Shown piece by piece: positions 18,210 through 27,218 of a stretch of DNA of 40,213 nucleotides. A model generated the notes under the pieces. It searched no databases. It saw only the letters and a list, made by a program, of their open reading frames with translations, and had not been told where the DNA came from. Origin of the DNA: Opitutus sp. GAS368 (GTDB lineage: Bacteria; Verrucomicrobiota; Verrucomicrobiia; Opitutales; Opitutaceae); the NCBI GenBank assembly GCA_945869845.1, contig CAMBRG010000019.1, positions 1 to 40,213 of the forward strand. The letters are read 5' to 3'. Within the stretch, counting starts at the first letter, position 1. Each line of letters begins with the position of its first letter. A program made the translations under genes and the position numbers.

Positions 18210-18232
18210 GCCCGCCGACGTTGCCGGCGGGC
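18210..18232. terminator. GC-rich hairpin downstream of fic (possible terminator)
   Basis: An 8-bp perfect stem GCCCGCCG / CGGCGGGC with a 7-base loop sits 50 bp beyond the fic stop and about 130 bp after the tRNA. No T-run follows on either strand, so it could be a weak or factor-dependent terminator, or simply a repeat. The remainder of 18080-18281 shows no gene I can support. Confidence 0.35.
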
Positions 18233-18281
18233 GGTTAAGCAGCATCCCTGGGGAGTAGCGCGAGGTGCACCGGGCATCATT

Positions 18282-19376
18282 TTATCTCAGGTGATAGCCG
18301 GTGCTGCGTCCGCCAGCGTCATCCTTGGCCAGAATGTTCCGTTCGATCAGGTCCGTGATGTCACGCAGCGCCGTGTCCGGGGAGCATTTGGCGATCTTAG
18401 CCCATTTTGAGGAGGTCAGTTTGCCGTCGAAACCGTCCAGAAGATGGTTGATGAGATTGCGCTGACGGTCGTTGCATCTCTCCCCTTCGTGTCGTTTCCA
18501 GAAATTCGCCTTCGTCAAAACGGCGTCGAGAATCTCATGGGATGAATTTATCGCACGCCTGAGACACGCGAGATACCATTCAAGCCAAGCGGTGATGTTC
18601 AGGTCGCCACGCTGACTGGCCTCGAGAATGTCGTAATAGGCATTTCGTTCACGCTGGATTTGCGCGGACATGCTGTAGAAACGCTGCGCGCTATTTTCAG
18701 AGCGCGCGAGGATCATGTCGGCGATGGCGCGGGCAATGCGCCCATTGCCGTCGTCGAATGGATGGATCGTAACGAACCAAAAATGCGCGAGCGCCGAGGT
18801 CAGGACCGGATCGGTTGCAGGCCCGGCGTTCAGCCACGCCAGCAACCGGTTCATTTCCGCGTTTAGCCTGTCATGACGCGGAGCCTCGTAATGAACCTGC
18901 TCCCGTCCGTAGGCACCGGAGATAACCTGCATCGGCCCTGACGCATCGGTGCGCCAGCCGCCTACGGTAATTTTCCGCATGCCGCTGCGCCCGGTCGGGA
19001 ACAGCGCCGCATGCCAGCCGAACAGCCGATCCTGATCGAGCGGCTTGTGATGGTGGCGCGTGGCGTCCAGCATCACTTCAACGATGCCCTCGACGTTGCG
19101 ATCCACCTGCGGGAGGGCCGCGATCTCGATGCCCATGCGCCGCGCGATCGAGGAGCGAACCTGCTGGGCATCCAGCTTCTGCCCTTCAATCTCACTCGTC
19201 TTGATCACGTCCTGCGTGAGCGTGGCCAAGGTCGCTTCCTCACGTAGCTGGAAGCCCAAGCCTTCCATCTTGCCGAGCAAGCGCCCCTGCGTATGCCTCG
19301 CATCACTCAGCAGCGGAGTGATGGCGGCGTGATCCCAGGTGAAGTCTGGCCAACTCTTTCGTTCGTGGATATACAT
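18282..19376 (-). CDS. Fic-family protein with N-terminal DUF4172-type domain and inhibitory motif
   Basis: Fic enzymes transfer AMP (or related groups) to hydroxyl side chains of target proteins. In 364 residues the catalytic motif is complete: HPFDDGNGRIAR (205-216) with H205 as the base. N-terminally, TSEIEG (60-65) fits the inhibitory helix motif (S/T)xxxE(G/N), so this is an autoinhibited class II Fic protein. Residues 1-90 resemble DUF4172 and the last about 80 residues look like a winged helix (SSKWAKIAKCSPDTALRDIT, DLIERNILAK), which could bind DNA. The Shine-Dalgarno GGAG is provided by a copy of the upstream repeat. The gene stands alone beside tRNA-Ser with no antitoxin gene next to it. 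The target is unknown. Confidence 0.93.
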   Translation of the reverse strand: MYIHERKSWPDFTWDHAAITPLLSDARHTQGRLLGKMEGLGFQLREEATLATLTQDVIKTSEIEGQKLDAQQVRSSIARRMGIEIAALPQVDRNVEGIVEVMLDATRHHHKPLDQDRLFGWHAALFPTGRSGMRKITVGGWRTDASGPMQVISGAYGREQVHYEAPRHDRLNAEMNRLLAWLNAGPATDPVLTSALAHFWFVTIHPFDDGNGRIARAIADMILARSENSAQRFYSMSAQIQRERNAYYDILEASQRGDLNITAWLEWYLACLRRAINSSHEILDAVLTKANFWKRHEGERCNDRQRNLINHLLDGFDGKLTSSKWAKIAKCSPDTALRDITDLIERNILAKDDAGGRSTGYHLR

Positions 19377-19380
19377 CTAA

Positions 19381-19481
19381 TCTCCGCAGTGTATGCCGCG
19401 AACATACCAAGTATTCTCCGCACAGAAAAAGACAATCTCCGCTTTTTATGCGGAGAATAGGGGTCCTATTCTCCGCATAAA
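19381..19481 (-). promoter_or_regulatory. Repeated operator-like motif and 17-bp-arm palindrome upstream of fic
   Basis: The core TCTCCGC (inverted: GCGGAGA) occurs at 19381-19387, 19414-19420, 19436-19442 and 19470-19476, and once inverted at 19451-19457. The last two form a perfect palindrome with arms 19445-19461 and 19465-19481 (17 bp each, TTTATGCGGAGAATAGG and its complement) and a 3-base centre. Read toward fic, the first copy gives TGCGGAGATTAG-ATG, so its GGAG is the ribosome binding site. This arrangement suggests autoregulation by the winged-helix part of the Fic protein, which is inference. Confidence 0.75.
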
Positions 19482-19484
19482 CTA

Positions 19485-19813
19485 CAGGCACATCCGATGC
19501 CCGCGCTTAACAATGGGTCAATCGGATGTGATGAAGACGTCGCCGCCGGGTGCGCCAGATTGTCGATCTTCGATTGGCAACTGGGTACCAAGATGTCCGA
19601 GGCCGAAGTGGTGCAAATCCGTGAGACAGCACCATCAAATCCTTATCACCCGTCCCAATGATTTTCGGCAGCAGGCGGAGAGATCGCGTCGGATTTCGGC
19701 GAGATTTCGCCTCCGAGAACGATCTATTAGCGCCACTTTGGTTCGCGTTGAAATCGCGTCTCCTCCGCCAATTTTCCGACATCAGGGACCTCGTAATGTG
19801 GGTTTAATGGTTT
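19485..19813. other. Non-coding stretch between the fic control region and the sulfatase gene
   Basis: I see no convincing gene. Short open frames on both strands have no recognisable motifs. A 9-bp match to the 3' end of tRNA-Ser plus one following base (CTCCGCCAA at 18072-18080) recurs at 19763-19771. It could mark the far end of an inserted segment, but it is very short. Confidence 0.35.
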
Positions 19814-21331
19814 CTAATGTTTGGAATACTCAAGGCGGTCTATGACTTTTCCGGTGTCGTAGAGCAGAGTTTTCGGATAGTACGCTTCATCAAACGGGCG
19901 TGGCCGCGTCGGCCCGCCCCACGTTGAGCCCGGACGGCTTCCCCACGGCCGGCGCGCCCAGTGCGGACCACGCAAGGGATCTCTCGTGCGGTTCATCCAA
20001 GCGAGCAACTCGTCGAGCAACCGTTCCCGTTCAGGGGTGAGCGCCGGATCGTTGACCCGGTTCTGGAGCTCGAGGGGATCGGCCGTCAAATCGTAGAATT
20101 CATCGGTGTCGAGCAGGTTGATGACCAGTTTGTAGCGTCCGTCAAAGACACTGCGCATCGGCGCGAACGCGCCAAAACCGTCGTGGTCGATTTCAAACCG
20201 ATTGAATTCCATAAAGACAAAATCATTGGTGCGGTGGGCCGGATTGCGCATCTGGGGCAGTAGCGAACGTCCTTGGAGGATCGACGGAGCGGCCATCCCG
20301 AAGTAGTCGAGCAGCGTTGGCACCAGATCGATGTGCGATATCGGATCTTTGGATACTGCGCCCGCGGGTGCCATGCCGGGCCATCGGACGATGAACGGGA
20401 TGCGGACGATCTCTTCATACATGCACGGACCTTTGCCATAGAGACCGTGACTGCCGAACATGTCCCCGTGGTCGCTGGTGTGGATGACGAGGGCCCCGGG
20501 TGTTTCGGCATCGATTGCCGCCAGCACCCGACCGACCTGGGAGTCGCAAAAACTGTTGCACGCAAAATGGTGCGGGTGGCGCAAGTAGGCCTTGCCTCCG
20601 CTGCGAGCCAATTGGGTCTGATGGGACTCGGTATGCTGAGCCCATTCTTTTTGGGAGCGCGGTTTGTCCGAGAGTGGATCGTCCGCATTGGGCACGGGAA
20701 AAAGGAACTCGTCGAATGCGCTGGCGTAGGGTTCCGGCGCAATGAACGGATGGTGCGGTTCGTCAATCGACACGACCAACAGGAAGTCCCGATCCCGGTG
20801 GGCGCGGATAAATTCCCTCGCCCGTTCGGCTATCCGCCAGGCATGGGTGAATTCGGCGGTGATCCCGTGCGCGGCCACGTCTTTGGCCGCCAACACGCGT
20901 CGAGAAAGCGCACGCGCTTCGTCATTGGGCAATGACTCGAGGTAGTTTCGTCCGTCCATCCAATACGCCGGGTCCCAGCCGGGAGGACAGCGTCCGTCCC
21001 CAAAGTAGTCGCTGCCGTCGAGATGCCATTTACCGATGTAACCGGTCGCAAATCCGGCGTCGCTCAAGCGCTGACCGAGAGTGGGCAGATCGAGGTGGGG
21101 CGCCATGTCGTTGCCGAGGACGCCGTTGCTGTGCGGATAAAGCCCCGTAAACAGAGCCGAGCGCGCGGGCCCGCAGACCGGCGAGCACGAATAGGCACCG
21201 TTAAACCGGACACCCTCGGACGCGAGTCGGTCGATGTTCGGAGTGCCCAACGCCAACTCCGGGCGGTAGCAACCGACGCAATTGGCGCCCTGAGTATCGA
21301 TGAGGAAGAGAACGGTCTGTCGTGTAGCCAT
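19814..21331 (-). CDS. Sulfatase (family S1) without a signal peptide
   Basis: Formylglycine-dependent sulfatase of 505 residues. The metal-binding start is VLFLIDTQGANCVGCY (7-22), the FGly site CGPARSALFTG (53-63, C53 the modified residue) and GKWHLDG (about 100-106) carries the catalytic Lys/His. A second metal site is HTSDHGDMFGSHGLYGKG in the middle. The core motif is C-x-P-A-R where the other three sulfatases here have C-A-P-S-R. The protein begins directly with the first beta strand (MATRQTVLFL), so it looks cytoplasmic, unlike the three exported sulfatases of the locus. It is the last gene of the receptor-symporter-araC group on this strand, 123 bp after araC. It may act on imported sulfated sugars. 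The substrate is unknown, and no FGly-generating enzyme is in the window. Confidence 0.9.
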   Translation of the reverse strand: MATRQTVLFLIDTQGANCVGCYRPELALGTPNIDRLASEGVRFNGAYSCSPVCGPARSALFTGLYPHSNGVLGNDMAPHLDLPTLGQRLSDAGFATGYIGKWHLDGSDYFGDGRCPPGWDPAYWMDGRNYLESLPNDEARALSRRVLAAKDVAAHGITAEFTHAWRIAERAREFIRAHRDRDFLLVVSIDEPHHPFIAPEPYASAFDEFLFPVPNADDPLSDKPRSQKEWAQHTESHQTQLARSGGKAYLRHPHHFACNSFCDSQVGRVLAAIDAETPGALVIHTSDHGDMFGSHGLYGKGPCMYEEIVRIPFIVRWPGMAPAGAVSKDPISHIDLVPTLLDYFGMAAPSILQGRSLLPQMRNPAHRTNDFVFMEFNRFEIDHDGFGAFAPMRSVFDGRYKLVINLLDTDEFYDLTADPLELQNRVNDPALTPERERLLDELLAWMNRTRDPLRGPHWARRPWGSRPGSTWGGPTRPRPFDEAYYPKTLLYDTGKVIDRLEYSKH

Positions 21332-21454
21332 AGGAAAAATTTTGATCGGTCAGCGGTGTTTGCCCATCGCACCGCTCGGAAACTCCGCCACCTGGGGACT
21401 CATTAGCTCGAACGAATCTGGAGTTGTCGCGCTGCACTCATGGCGTGGGTCCGG

Positions 21455-22516
21455 TTAGCTCGCTGCGGCGGACGTTTTGCGGCACGACTGGCGATACATG
21501 GTCGGAGTCCGTTGCATAATACGCTTGAACAAGCGGCAGAAATAAAACGGATCCTCAAAGCCGACTAAGTGGGCGATGCTTTCCACCTTGGCGTCACTTT
21601 CGGCGAGGTATTCACACGCCTTGGCAATCTTCTGTCGGTTGAAAAAAATTCGCGGGCTTTGACCGGTGTGCTTGCGGAACTGTTGGGTGAAATAGGCGTG
21701 GGACATACCGGTGCTGGCCGCCAACTCGTGGATGCTCACGTGCGCGCGGAGGTTTTTGCGCATCATTGTGAGCGTGCGCTCGATCCGGGTTGCCGTTGAC
21801 TCCTGCACGGCCGGGCGACGGCACACCTGGCCAAAGAGATCGCCGAGCAGTTGATGCATCGCCGAGGAGGCCTGCACCAAATCCTTGTAGGCTTGGCCTG
21901 CGTGGTAGATCCCGAGAATTTTTTCGAAGGTCTCGACGAAACGGAGATCCGATTGAACAGCGATGCAGGTGTTTTTTCCTCCCGTGGTCAGAATATCGTA
22001 ATACTGCTGGGCGACCGTGCCGTTGAAATGAATCCAATAGTAGGACCACGGGTCGCCCGGGTCGGCTGCGTAGGCGTGAAATTCAAACGGCCGCAGGAGC
22101 GCGATGGTACCTCGGGTGATCCGGTGCGTGCCCTGGCTGAGATCGAGCGTGCCCGCTCCATCGAGGCAGTAGAGCAGCGTGAAGGCCCAATCCCCATTGG
22201 CTCGGGAAACTTTTTGTCCCTTGGCCCGGGGGAAATAACCGAGCCGGCAAGGCAGCAAGGCCGCCGTCAGAGCCTGCCGGTTGGCCGATTCCACGACTTT
22301 GGTAGGCAGCTTGAAAATCCGTTCACCCGGAAAGTCCTCACGACCGAGCACCGAGACGAGCTTGCGGCCATTGAAACTGAACACGCGCGTCTTGTCGTCC
22401 GCCATGTAGCCCTCCAGCGAGAACGCCTTCGGATCCAAGGGCGGCAACACGCGGTTGCGCGGTTTGGCCGACGCGGCGCCAGGACGTTTGCCTTCGGTTG
22501 GCTTGCTCATGACCAT
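21455..22516 (-). CDS. AraC-family transcriptional regulator
   Basis: 353 residues from the ATG at 22516 (MVMSKPTEGK); a second ATG lies two codons on. The open frame extends further upstream, but only as an arginine-rich shadow of the symporter gene. A cupin-like sensor domain (TLLYCLDGAGTLDLSQG, RITRGTIALLRPFEFHAYAA, WSYYWIHFNG) is followed by two helix-turn-helix motifs (SIHELAASTGMSHAYFTQQF, then KVESIAHLVGFEDPFYFCRL FKR), the standard AraC/XylS output domain of about 100 residues. The sensor probably binds a sugar released from the locus' glycan. The gene begins 5 bp after the symporter stop and is probably part of its operon. Likely operator sites lie at 27219-27328. Confidence 0.94.
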   Translation of the reverse strand: MVMSKPTEGKRPGAASAKPRNRVLPPLDPKAFSLEGYMADDKTRVFSFNGRKLVSVLGREDFPGERIFKLPTKVVESANRQALTAALLPCRLGYFPRAKGQKVSRANGDWAFTLLYCLDGAGTLDLSQGTHRITRGTIALLRPFEFHAYAADPGDPWSYYWIHFNGTVAQQYYDILTTGGKNTCIAVQSDLRFVETFEKILGIYHAGQAYKDLVQASSAMHQLLGDLFGQVCRRPAVQESTATRIERTLTMMRKNLRAHVSIHELAASTGMSHAYFTQQFRKHTGQSPRIFFNRQKIAKACEYLAESDAKVESIAHLVGFEDPFYFCRLFKRIMQRTPTMYRQSCRKTSAAAS

Positions 22517-22521
22517 CGGTC

Positions 22522-24177
22522 TTAGCCGGAATGGGCGAGACGCCACAGGGAAAAATAGAGCACGACCGCGAGCACGGAGACCACCACCGAGGCCACGCGC
22601 AGGCCACGCCACGGCGTGAGATCCACGGCGACGTCGGACGGCAGGCCGTCCCGCTTCGCGCTGGCGGCGGCGGGCGCAGCGGGAGCGAACCAACCGACGA
22701 TCAACATGAATCCGCAGAGCAACAGGGTGTTGAGGGCAGCGAGATGGAGCCAGTGGATGTGCAACGAGGAAACGTCGAAGCGCCCCAACCCGAGGAACCC
22801 AACGCCCCACAGGCAGTTCAGAAAAATCGACGTGAATACGCCGAGGATCATCGACACATTGGCCGCCCAAGCCGGCACCCGTCGGCTGAGCATCCCGGTG
22901 ACGACCACGGCGAGCAGGGGCAGCTTAAAGGCGGACATCACCTGCTTCATCATCGTGAAAATTCCCTCGGAAGAGCTGCCCAGCAGGTTGGTGGTGAAAA
23001 TGGCAACGAACATGATCACGACGCAGAAGAGTTTGCCCGCTCGAACCATCTCGCGATCCGAAGCTCCGGGCCGGAGCCAGCCTCGATAAAGATCCAAACT
23101 GAACATGGTCGAAACACTGTGCAGTCCGCCGTTGAATGAGCTGATCACGGAGCCGAGGAAAACCGCGGCGAACAAACCCACCAAATAGGGCGGCAGCACG
23201 GCGTCAACCAACAGCGAATAAGCGAGGTCGCCGTTGCCAATCGCGGCGGCGCCAAACATTTCCGCCGCCATGATGCCAGGGATCACGAGGAAGAACGGCC
23301 CCAGCAGCTTGAGCCCCGCGGTGGCGAGAATTCCCTTTTGAGCCTCGGCGAAGCTCTTCGCGCCGAAGGAGCGCTGCACGATCATCTGGTTGGTGCACCA
23401 GTAGAAGAGATTGATGAAAAGCATGCCCGTGAAGAGCGTGTCGAACGGCACGTTTGAGCCTGAACCACCTACCGGGTCGATCTTCGCGGCTTGGTGCTGC
23501 AACATGCGATTCATACCCGCGAGGAAGTCGCCATCACCCAACTTGAAAAGCGCGAGCACGGGGATGAGCAGACCGCACACGAGCAGGCCGGCACCGTAGA
23601 GCGTGTCGGATAGTGCCACCGCCTTCATGCCGCCGAAGAGCACGTAGCAGGTGCCGATGATGCCGATGCTCCAAGCCATCAGTTGGAAAGAGGCGCCCTC
23701 GGAAATACCGAGCTGGGTGTGCACATGGAAGATCGTGCTCATCGCCAACCCACCGGAATAGAGGACAAACGGCAGGATGTTCAGCGCGATCGTGATAATA
23801 AACACGATACCCATGATCCGGCGCGCCGTCGCGTCGAAGCGCTGTTCGAGAAACTGCGGCACGGTCGTGATGTTGCCCGACCAGTAGCGGGGCAGAAAAT
23901 ACCACGCCATCGCGATCAATGCGAACACCGGCACGACCTCCCACGCCATCACCACCGCGCCGTGAATGGACGCCGCCCCGTTCAGACCGATGAGCTGCTC
24001 GGTGGAAAGGTTGGTCAGCAACAGCGCCCCGGCCACTTGGATCCACGGCAGTTTCCGACCGGCGAGGAAGTAGGTTTGCGCGTCGCTATTGTCCTCGCGG
24101 CGGGTCTGCCACCACGAAATCAACCCCACCACGACGGTGAAAAAAAGAAATGAGCCGATGGCGAGCGGAAGATTCAT
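22522..24177 (-). CDS. SSS-family sodium/solute symporter (SLC5-like sugar transporter)
   Basis: Inner-membrane symporter of 551 residues with about 14 hydrophobic helices. The N-terminus (VVVGLISWWQTRREDNSDAQ, TYFLAGRKLPWIQVAGALLL, TNLSTEQLIGLNG) is the SSS signature region: 'FLAGR.L.W......L..T..S...L.G'. The Na+-site region FLGSVISSFNGGLHSVSTMF is also conserved. It resembles the SglT/SGLT sugar branch more than proline or pantothenate transporters. The gene lies 66 bp after the TonB-dependent receptor and 5 bp before araC. It would take up the mono- or oligosaccharide released in the periplasm. Exact substrate not predictable. Confidence 0.94.
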   Translation of the reverse strand: MNLPLAIGSFLFFTVVVGLISWWQTRREDNSDAQTYFLAGRKLPWIQVAGALLLTNLSTEQLIGLNGAASIHGAVVMAWEVVPVFALIAMAWYFLPRYWSGNITTVPQFLEQRFDATARRIMGIVFIITIALNILPFVLYSGGLAMSTIFHVHTQLGISEGASFQLMAWSIGIIGTCYVLFGGMKAVALSDTLYGAGLLVCGLLIPVLALFKLGDGDFLAGMNRMLQHQAAKIDPVGGSGSNVPFDTLFTGMLFINLFYWCTNQMIVQRSFGAKSFAEAQKGILATAGLKLLGPFFLVIPGIMAAEMFGAAAIGNGDLAYSLLVDAVLPPYLVGLFAAVFLGSVISSFNGGLHSVSTMFSLDLYRGWLRPGASDREMVRAGKLFCVVIMFVAIFTTNLLGSSSEGIFTMMKQVMSAFKLPLLAVVVTGMLSRRVPAWAANVSMILGVFTSIFLNCLWGVGFLGLGRFDVSSLHIHWLHLAALNTLLLCGFMLIVGWFAPAAPAAASAKRDGLPSDVAVDLTPWRGLRVASVVVSVLAVVLYFSLWRLAHSG

Positions 24178-24243
24178 AGGTGGGAATTCTAACCGGGCCC
24201 CCGGCGGCCGGCCAGCGTCAGGTATTCTATTGGGGGATACTCA

Positions 24244-27126
24244 TCAGAAACTGAACTTGGTCGTGATGATCCAATCGAGGGGAGGATTGAACCGATAGGC
24301 CGTCAACACGCCGTCCCGAGCGGTGTTGATCCGAATGAAGGCATCATTGTTCAGCGCATTGTTAATGTTCGTCTGCAGGGACCAGGCGACGGATTTACCC
24401 ATGATCTGAAGCTTCCGGCGGTAGGCCGCGTTGAGGTCGAGAAACACTTGCTCCGATCCATAAGAAACGGTGCTCGTCACGGCTCCGCCCGGAGTTCCGG
24501 TGGCGCGATAACCATTGATCGGCCTGCCGGTGTAGCGCACGCCGCCGCCGACGGTGATGCCCTTCAAGGCTCCTCGGGAGAACTCATAATTCGATACGAG
24601 ATTCAGCTTGTGCTCCATCTGGCCGAGTGCGGGCCGCCCATTGGCGAGCGTAAAGTCGGTAAACGTCCGGACATCGAGCGCCGCGAGCTGCGTGGCGATG
24701 GTGCCGACGCCGGTGCTCAGGGGCAGTGCCGCATTGGCCGCCCAAGTCGGGCGCCAAAAGGCGATGTAAGCAAAATCCTCTTGCCCGATGTTGGTTTGAG
24801 CGGACTTCGATTGGCTGTAGTTCAGGAATACCCGCCAATAGGCCGTGGGGTTGGCCGTGAGTTCCACCTCGTAGCCTTGGGTGCGGTTATCAAAGGTCCG
24901 GCCGGTGCCGCTTTGCACGGTGCCGCTCGGAATTTTTCCGGCCAAAGCGAGGGCGCTCCAGATCGGGTTGATCGACGACGCAATGTTGCCGAAATCAAAA
25001 TCGCGATCGGCGCTGGTTTGGAAATACTGCGCGGTGACGAAAAGCCGGTTCTTGAACAGATCCAGTTTAAATCCGATGTCCTGGCTCTTGCCTTTCGGGG
25101 TGGGCGGACGAGCGAACGCGGCCACATCTGAATTGGGGACATTCAGCCGTCCCCCAAAGCTGGGCAGGCCGCTGTTGCCGGATTGGCTGTAGGTCAGGCC
25201 GAGCCACTCGGTGGCTTGCAGCACGCCGCTAAAAGAAACACTGGTAGCGACCGTATTGATGGGCGTCTGGCTGCGCACAGGGCCCGGTATGCCGGAAGCA
25301 AAGCCAGCCACAGGCGTTAGCACGGACGTGGAGGCGTAGTCGTTGCGATCATCGCGGCTGGTGCCAATGATGGTCTTGATTCGATTTTTCCAGAACGAGC
25401 TTTGCAGCATGCCGATCATCGTCTGGCTGTCGAAACTGTTGAGGATGCCGTTGACGTTAAACGGCACCAAAGCGGTCGTGTAACTTCTGCCGCTGAGGGT
25501 TTCCGTGATCGTGCCCAAGGCCTGCCGGTTGTAAGGCGCCATCACGATGTTGCGGCTCGGGCCAGCGAGGTCGACATAGGTGCGGCGGAAGATGCGATTG
25601 TTGGCGTTGATGGCGCTGGTTAAGTTCGGCGCGTTGGGTGAGATGATTTGTTCGCGGACCGCGATTTGAGACAACTTCGTGAAGTCATATTGATAGACCC
25701 CGGCCAACGTGTGTTTGCCCCAGCGGCCGAAGTCCCGCGTGTAGGAAAGAACCGACCGCAGTGAATCACTGCGGGTGTCTGCGAATCCGATCTGAGGCAG
25801 GCCCTCGACGTAGGTTTTGCCGACATTGGGGTTAACGGCGCCGGAAGGCAGGGTCGGGTTGGTGTCGACGATGATGGCCCGGGTGTTGGCGGTCTGTGGG
25901 TCCGAGTTCACCGTATGGCTGTCGGTGCGCATGCCGGCGATTTCCAGATTGAGGTTGGGGGTAAACGAGTGGGTCAGATAGGCCCCGAGACGGGCGTATT
26001 TCGTATCGAGACCAAAACCCGGCCCGTAAACCGACGTCTCCTTGGGCAACACATTGAAATTCGACATGGGAACATTTTCGCCATCAATCGCCGTCCAAAG
26101 GGTGCTCCGGGTTTTGTTGACCCAATTGGTCACGGCGCCCGAGGCCGTGTCCAAAACCAGATAGGGCGTGTTGTTGGCCGCGACCCCCGAGATTTGCTGC
26201 GCGGCATTGATGGCACCGACGTTGCGTCCCGCGGCCGCCCAGCGGGTGTAGGCATCATAGGCCGTGATGGAACGGATGGTCCGCTTATTGAGGTCCGCCT
26301 TCTCCAGATCGAAATTGAACTCGGTTTTCTGCCCCACGCGCCATTTCCCGGTGAGATAGGCACGTTCCGAGTCGCTGAACTCATAGTTGCGCCAGCTGCC
26401 GCGTTGTTCCTTCACTGCGGCGACCCGGAGCGAAATGTGTTCGCCGATGGCCTGGTTGTAGTCGGCCTCTTCGCGTAGGCCTCCCTCCGAGCGACCCTGC
26501 ACGGCGGCCGAAAAAGCGTTCTTGCCCAGCAACGCACGTTTGTTCGTCACGTTGATGAGACCTCCGGGTGAGCCGATGCCGAACAGGATCGAATTCGGGC
26601 CGCGGGCTTGGTCAATGCGCTCCGTGCTAAAGGTGTCGGCCGGGAAATCGGATTTGAAAAAGTTAACCGCGACGGTGCCGCCCGGGAGGCCGCGCATCCG
26701 CAATGATCGCGTGCTCGAACTCGCAAGAAAGTTCTGCCCCGGCCCGGCATTCTCACCGAAGTCATACTCGGTGCTGAGCATGTAGCGCGCGAGATCGTCG
26801 GTGTTCGTGATGCCGACGTCGTTGAGAAATTCTGCGGTGAAGGCAGTGGTGGGCGCGGCGACGTCCTTGAGATTGGTCCGCAGGCGGCTGCCACCCAAGG
26901 TCGATTGCGCTTGATAGCCACGATCCAACGTCGACGTGACGGTGAAAGGAGTGAGTTCCACCACTTCCGAAGCGGTGGCATTCTTGGGATCATCCGTCGG
27001 CGAGGCCGGAGATGAGGAATTCGCCACCGCTTGGGCGCAGGCGATGGAGGCTAACCCCGGCAGACAAAGTAGAAGCGCTAACGGGAACCAGCGCGGGATG
27101 ACAGGAATCGGGGAAGAAATCAGCAT
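24244..27126 (-). CDS. TonB-dependent outer membrane receptor
   Basis: Outer-membrane channel for active import of a glycan fragment, 960 residues. I chose the ATG at 27126 because it is followed directly by a signal peptide (MLISSPIPVIPRWFPLALLL to ACAQ). The open frame upstream adds 70 residues that contain no export signal. A TonB-box-like segment (VVELTPFTV) precedes the plug domain (APTTAFTAEFLNDVGITNTD, RMRGLPGG, DQARGPNSILFGIGSPGGLI). A 22-strand-type barrel follows, ending in the outer-membrane insertion signal DWIITTKFSF. This layout is common among Opitutaceae receptors. No SusD-like protein accompanies it. A nine-base C tract lies 8 bp upstream of the start. Confidence 0.95.
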   Translation of the reverse strand: MLISSPIPVIPRWFPLALLLCLPGLASIACAQAVANSSSPASPTDDPKNATASEVVELTPFTVTSTLDRGYQAQSTLGGSRLRTNLKDVAAPTTAFTAEFLNDVGITNTDDLARYMLSTEYDFGENAGPGQNFLASSSTRSLRMRGLPGGTVAVNFFKSDFPADTFSTERIDQARGPNSILFGIGSPGGLINVTNKRALLGKNAFSAAVQGRSEGGLREEADYNQAIGEHISLRVAAVKEQRGSWRNYEFSDSERAYLTGKWRVGQKTEFNFDLEKADLNKRTIRSITAYDAYTRWAAAGRNVGAINAAQQISGVAANNTPYLVLDTASGAVTNWVNKTRSTLWTAIDGENVPMSNFNVLPKETSVYGPGFGLDTKYARLGAYLTHSFTPNLNLEIAGMRTDSHTVNSDPQTANTRAIIVDTNPTLPSGAVNPNVGKTYVEGLPQIGFADTRSDSLRSVLSYTRDFGRWGKHTLAGVYQYDFTKLSQIAVREQIISPNAPNLTSAINANNRIFRRTYVDLAGPSRNIVMAPYNRQALGTITETLSGRSYTTALVPFNVNGILNSFDSQTMIGMLQSSFWKNRIKTIIGTSRDDRNDYASTSVLTPVAGFASGIPGPVRSQTPINTVATSVSFSGVLQATEWLGLTYSQSGNSGLPSFGGRLNVPNSDVAAFARPPTPKGKSQDIGFKLDLFKNRLFVTAQYFQTSADRDFDFGNIASSINPIWSALALAGKIPSGTVQSGTGRTFDNRTQGYEVELTANPTAYWRVFLNYSQSKSAQTNIGQEDFAYIAFWRPTWAANAALPLSTGVGTIATQLAALDVRTFTDFTLANGRPALGQMEHKLNLVSNYEFSRGALKGITVGGGVRYTGRPINGYRATGTPGGAVTSTVSYGSEQVFLDLNAAYRRKLQIMGKSVAWSLQTNINNALNNDAFIRINTARDGVLTAYRFNPPLDWIITTKFSF

Positions 27127-27133
27127 GGTAGCA

Positions 27134-27142
27134 GGGGGGGGG
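27134..27142 (-). repeat. Nine-base homopolymer (C9 on the receptor strand) just before the receptor start
   Basis: The plus strand reads nine consecutive G residues. On the coding strand the C9 run lies 8 bp before the chosen ATG, where a Shine-Dalgarno sequence would normally be. Such tracts can change length by slipped-strand mispairing and alter expression of surface proteins. That this happens here is inference. Confidence 0.7.
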
Positions 27143-27218
27143 TGACGAAACGGGGGAGAGAGACCGAGGGAAGATACGCACAGCCCAACGCATCGGACAT
27201 AGACGAATTTGGCATCAA

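Noticed and set aside
19507-19782. 91-residue minus-strand ORF between fic and the sulfatase gene
   Set aside because: Arginine/serine-rich, no motif, no ribosome binding site. Not supportable as a gene.
22517-22870. N-terminal extension of the AraC regulator to 471 residues
   Set aside because: The extra 118 residues are arginine-rich and lie entirely within the symporter gene in another frame. The natural start is the ATG at 22516 or 22510.
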